Origin: Mesorhizobium sp. M1B.F.Ca.ET.045.04.1.1
Lineage (GTDB): Bacteria > Pseudomonadota > Alphaproteobacteria > Rhizobiales > Rhizobiaceae
Direction of reading: 5' to 3'
Assembly (NCBI RefSeq): GCF_003952465.1
Contig: NZ_CP034448.1
Coordinates: forward strand, 6,797,001-6,861,000
Length of the DNA: 64,000 nucleotides
Below, one piece after another: positions 62,825 to 64,000 of this stretch; the stretch's first letter is position 1; the number at the start of each line of letters is the position of its first letter. The notes beneath the pieces are model-generated. The model searched no databases, was not told where the DNA came from, and was given only the letters and a program-made list of their open reading frames with translations. Made by a program: the position numbers and the translations under genes.

Positions 62825-64000
62825 ATGAAACGCACACTCGAATGCTGGCTGGGCGCCGCCGCGCTCACTCTGGCGGCGCTGCCGTTCGCGGCCGCGCCAG
62901 CGCAGGCCGAGGAACCGATCGCACTCGGTTGGGTCGGGCCGCTGTCACCGCCCGGCAACTATTCGGGCGGTCAGGAGATGCAATGGGCCGTGCAGCTCGG
63001 CGTGGATGAGGTCAACAAGGCCGGAGGCGTGCTCGGACGGCAGATCAACGTCACCTACGAGGATACAAAAGGCCAGCCGGCCGACGGCAGCGCGGCTGCC
63101 ATCAGGCTCATCACCAAGGACAATGTCGCCGCCATCTTCGGTGAATTCCATTCCTCCGTCGCATTGGCCGAGATCGAGGAGGCGCATAAATACGGCGTCG
63201 CCTGGGTCGGTACCGACGTGTGGGCGGACGCCATCACCGCCAAGCAATATCCGGAAGTGTACCGCCTGGCGCCTGCCAATTCTCTCGTCTACGTCAAGGC
63301 GGCCGACTGGACCGTTGAGCAGGGCTTCAAGAACGTCGCCATCATTGCCGAGAACACCGATTTCGGCCAGGGCGGCGCCAAAGTCATCGCCGACGAGCTG
63401 GAGGTCAAGAAAGTTCCCCACACGCTGGTAACGATCGACCTCGCCCAGCAAGATTTCACGCCCGCGCTTCTGAGGCTGATGAGCCAGGACCCGAAGCCGG
63501 ACGCCATCCAGATGGTTGTCGCCGGGCAGGCGCAGTACCAGCTCGTCAAGCAGGCCTGTCAGCTGGGATTTGCGCCTACCGCCGCGACCAAGCTGATCGG
63601 CTCCTCGGGTCTTCTTCAGAAGGAAGTCTGGGAAGTCGCGGGCGAATGCGCGAAGAACCTTCTGATCGTGAATGTCGCGCAGCCGACGTCGCAGTGGAAC
63701 GACAAGACCAAGGCCTTCGTCAAGGCTTTCACCGAGCGCTTCAATCGCGCGCCCACCGGTGTGGCGATGGAAGCCTACGATACGTTCAACGTCGTCGTGG
63801 AGGCGATCAAGAAGGCCGGTTCCGCCGACCGCAGCGCGATCGTCAAGGCGCTGGAAGGGATCAAGTACGAAGGCACCAACGCCACTTACAACTTCCCGAC
63901 GACCAAGGCGCCGGATTGGGCCTATCATCAGTTTGTCGACGTGCCCTTCACCATCATCCAGTATACGGCGATGAACCAGGCGCCAGGGGACGCGGCGGTC
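62825..64000 (+). CDS. Branched-chain amino acid-type ABC transporter substrate-binding protein (cut by window end)
   Basis: The frame starts at ATG 62825 with GGGAGG upstream and is open to the last base (392 codons). Signal peptide 1-30 (LGAAALTLAALPFAAAPAQA). LivJ-family segments follow: WAVQLGVDEVNKAGGVLGRQINV, DNVAAIFGEFHSSVALAEIEEAHKYGVAW and VAIIAENTDFGQGGAKVIADEL. The C-terminus and any permease genes lie beyond the window. Divergent from the RpiR regulator. Confidence 0.92.
   Translation, partial: MKRTLECWLGAAALTLAALPFAAAPAQAEEPIALGWVGPLSPPGNYSGGQEMQWAVQLGVDEVNKAGGVLGRQINVTYEDTKGQPADGSAAAIRLITKDNVAAIFGEFHSSVALAEIEEAHKYGVAWVGTDVWADAITAKQYPEVYRLAPANSLVYVKAADWTVEQGFKNVAIIAENTDFGQGGAKVIADELEVKKVPHTLVTIDLAQQDFTPALLRLMSQDPKPDAIQMVVAGQAQYQLVKQACQLGFAPTAATKLIGSSGLLQKEVWEVAGECAKNLLIVNVAQPTSQWNDKTKAFVKAFTERFNRAPTGVAMEAYDTFNVVVEAIKKAGSADRSAIVKALEGIKYEGTNATYNFPTTKAPDWAYHQFVDVPFTIIQYTAMNQAPGDAAV

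Overview
The window is GC-rich, gene-dense DNA from a rhizobial alphaproteobacterium, most probably Mesorhizobium or a close relative. The main evidence is a type III secretion system (T3SS) of the rhizobial (Rhc) layout: a separate short secretin fragment (RhcC1) followed by NolB, RhcJ, NolU, NolV, RhcN, a SctO-like gene and RhcQRST. The many solute-binding-protein ABC uptake operons are also typical of rhizobia. I saw no rRNA or tRNA genes, CRISPR array or insertion sequence.

Layout. (1) 1-1721 (+): the end of an F420-reductase-like gene, an SRPBCC protein and a short-chain dehydrogenase. A D-glutamate cyclase/DUF1445-family gene follows on the minus strand (2007-2831). (2) 3000-32151: the T3SS island. 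A tightly overlapped minus-strand operon (11099 to 3000) encodes RhcC1-SctI-SctJ-SctK-SctL-SctN-SctO-SctQ-SctR-SctS-SctT. Facing away from it are an L,D-transpeptidase and a LysR regulator. Next come one 3265-residue protein (13007-22804, minus) and an RpiR regulator. A plus-strand operon then encodes a needle/pilin-sized protein, FHA-type SctD, SctX-like and SctY-like proteins, SctV, a CpaC-type secretin and a short CpaD-like lipoprotein. A TadD-like TPR lipoprotein (minus) and SctU (plus) close the island. The export core is therefore T3SS, while the outer-membrane parts look like Tad (tight adherence) pilus parts.

(3) 32377-44431 (minus): one long catabolic operon. It holds a Rieske ferredoxin, a sugar-type ABC importer, an FGGY kinase, a membrane di-iron desaturase/hydroxylase, a ferredoxin reductase, a zinc alcohol dehydrogenase, an alpha/beta hydrolase and a LysR regulator. 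It looks like uptake plus oxygenation of an unknown polyol- or sugar-like compound. (4) 44936-55116: a divergent locus built around a FadR-type GntR regulator. A peptide/opine-type ABC importer and a DapA-family gene lie on the minus strand. Two Gfo/Idh/MocA oxidoreductases and a second DapA-family gene lie on the plus strand. A near-perfect palindrome sits between the two arms. (5) 55582-64000: a complete LIV-type branched-chain amino acid importer, a class III aminotransferase with an RpiR regulator, and the start of another LIV-type binding protein cut by the window end.

Most notable points: SctU lacks the NPTH autocleavage motif. The secretin, CpaD and TadD-like set has been grafted into a T3SS. 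SctY appears to start at CTG. SctQ has a likely internal start producing a SctQ-C fragment. The giant protein carries LysM and SH3-like domains, duplicated modules, 54-residue tandem repeats and a possible PD-(D/E)XK nuclease-like segment. No translocon, gatekeeper, needle-length or TtsI gene is visible here, so what this machine exports is open. Family assignments were made by reading motifs, not by database search.
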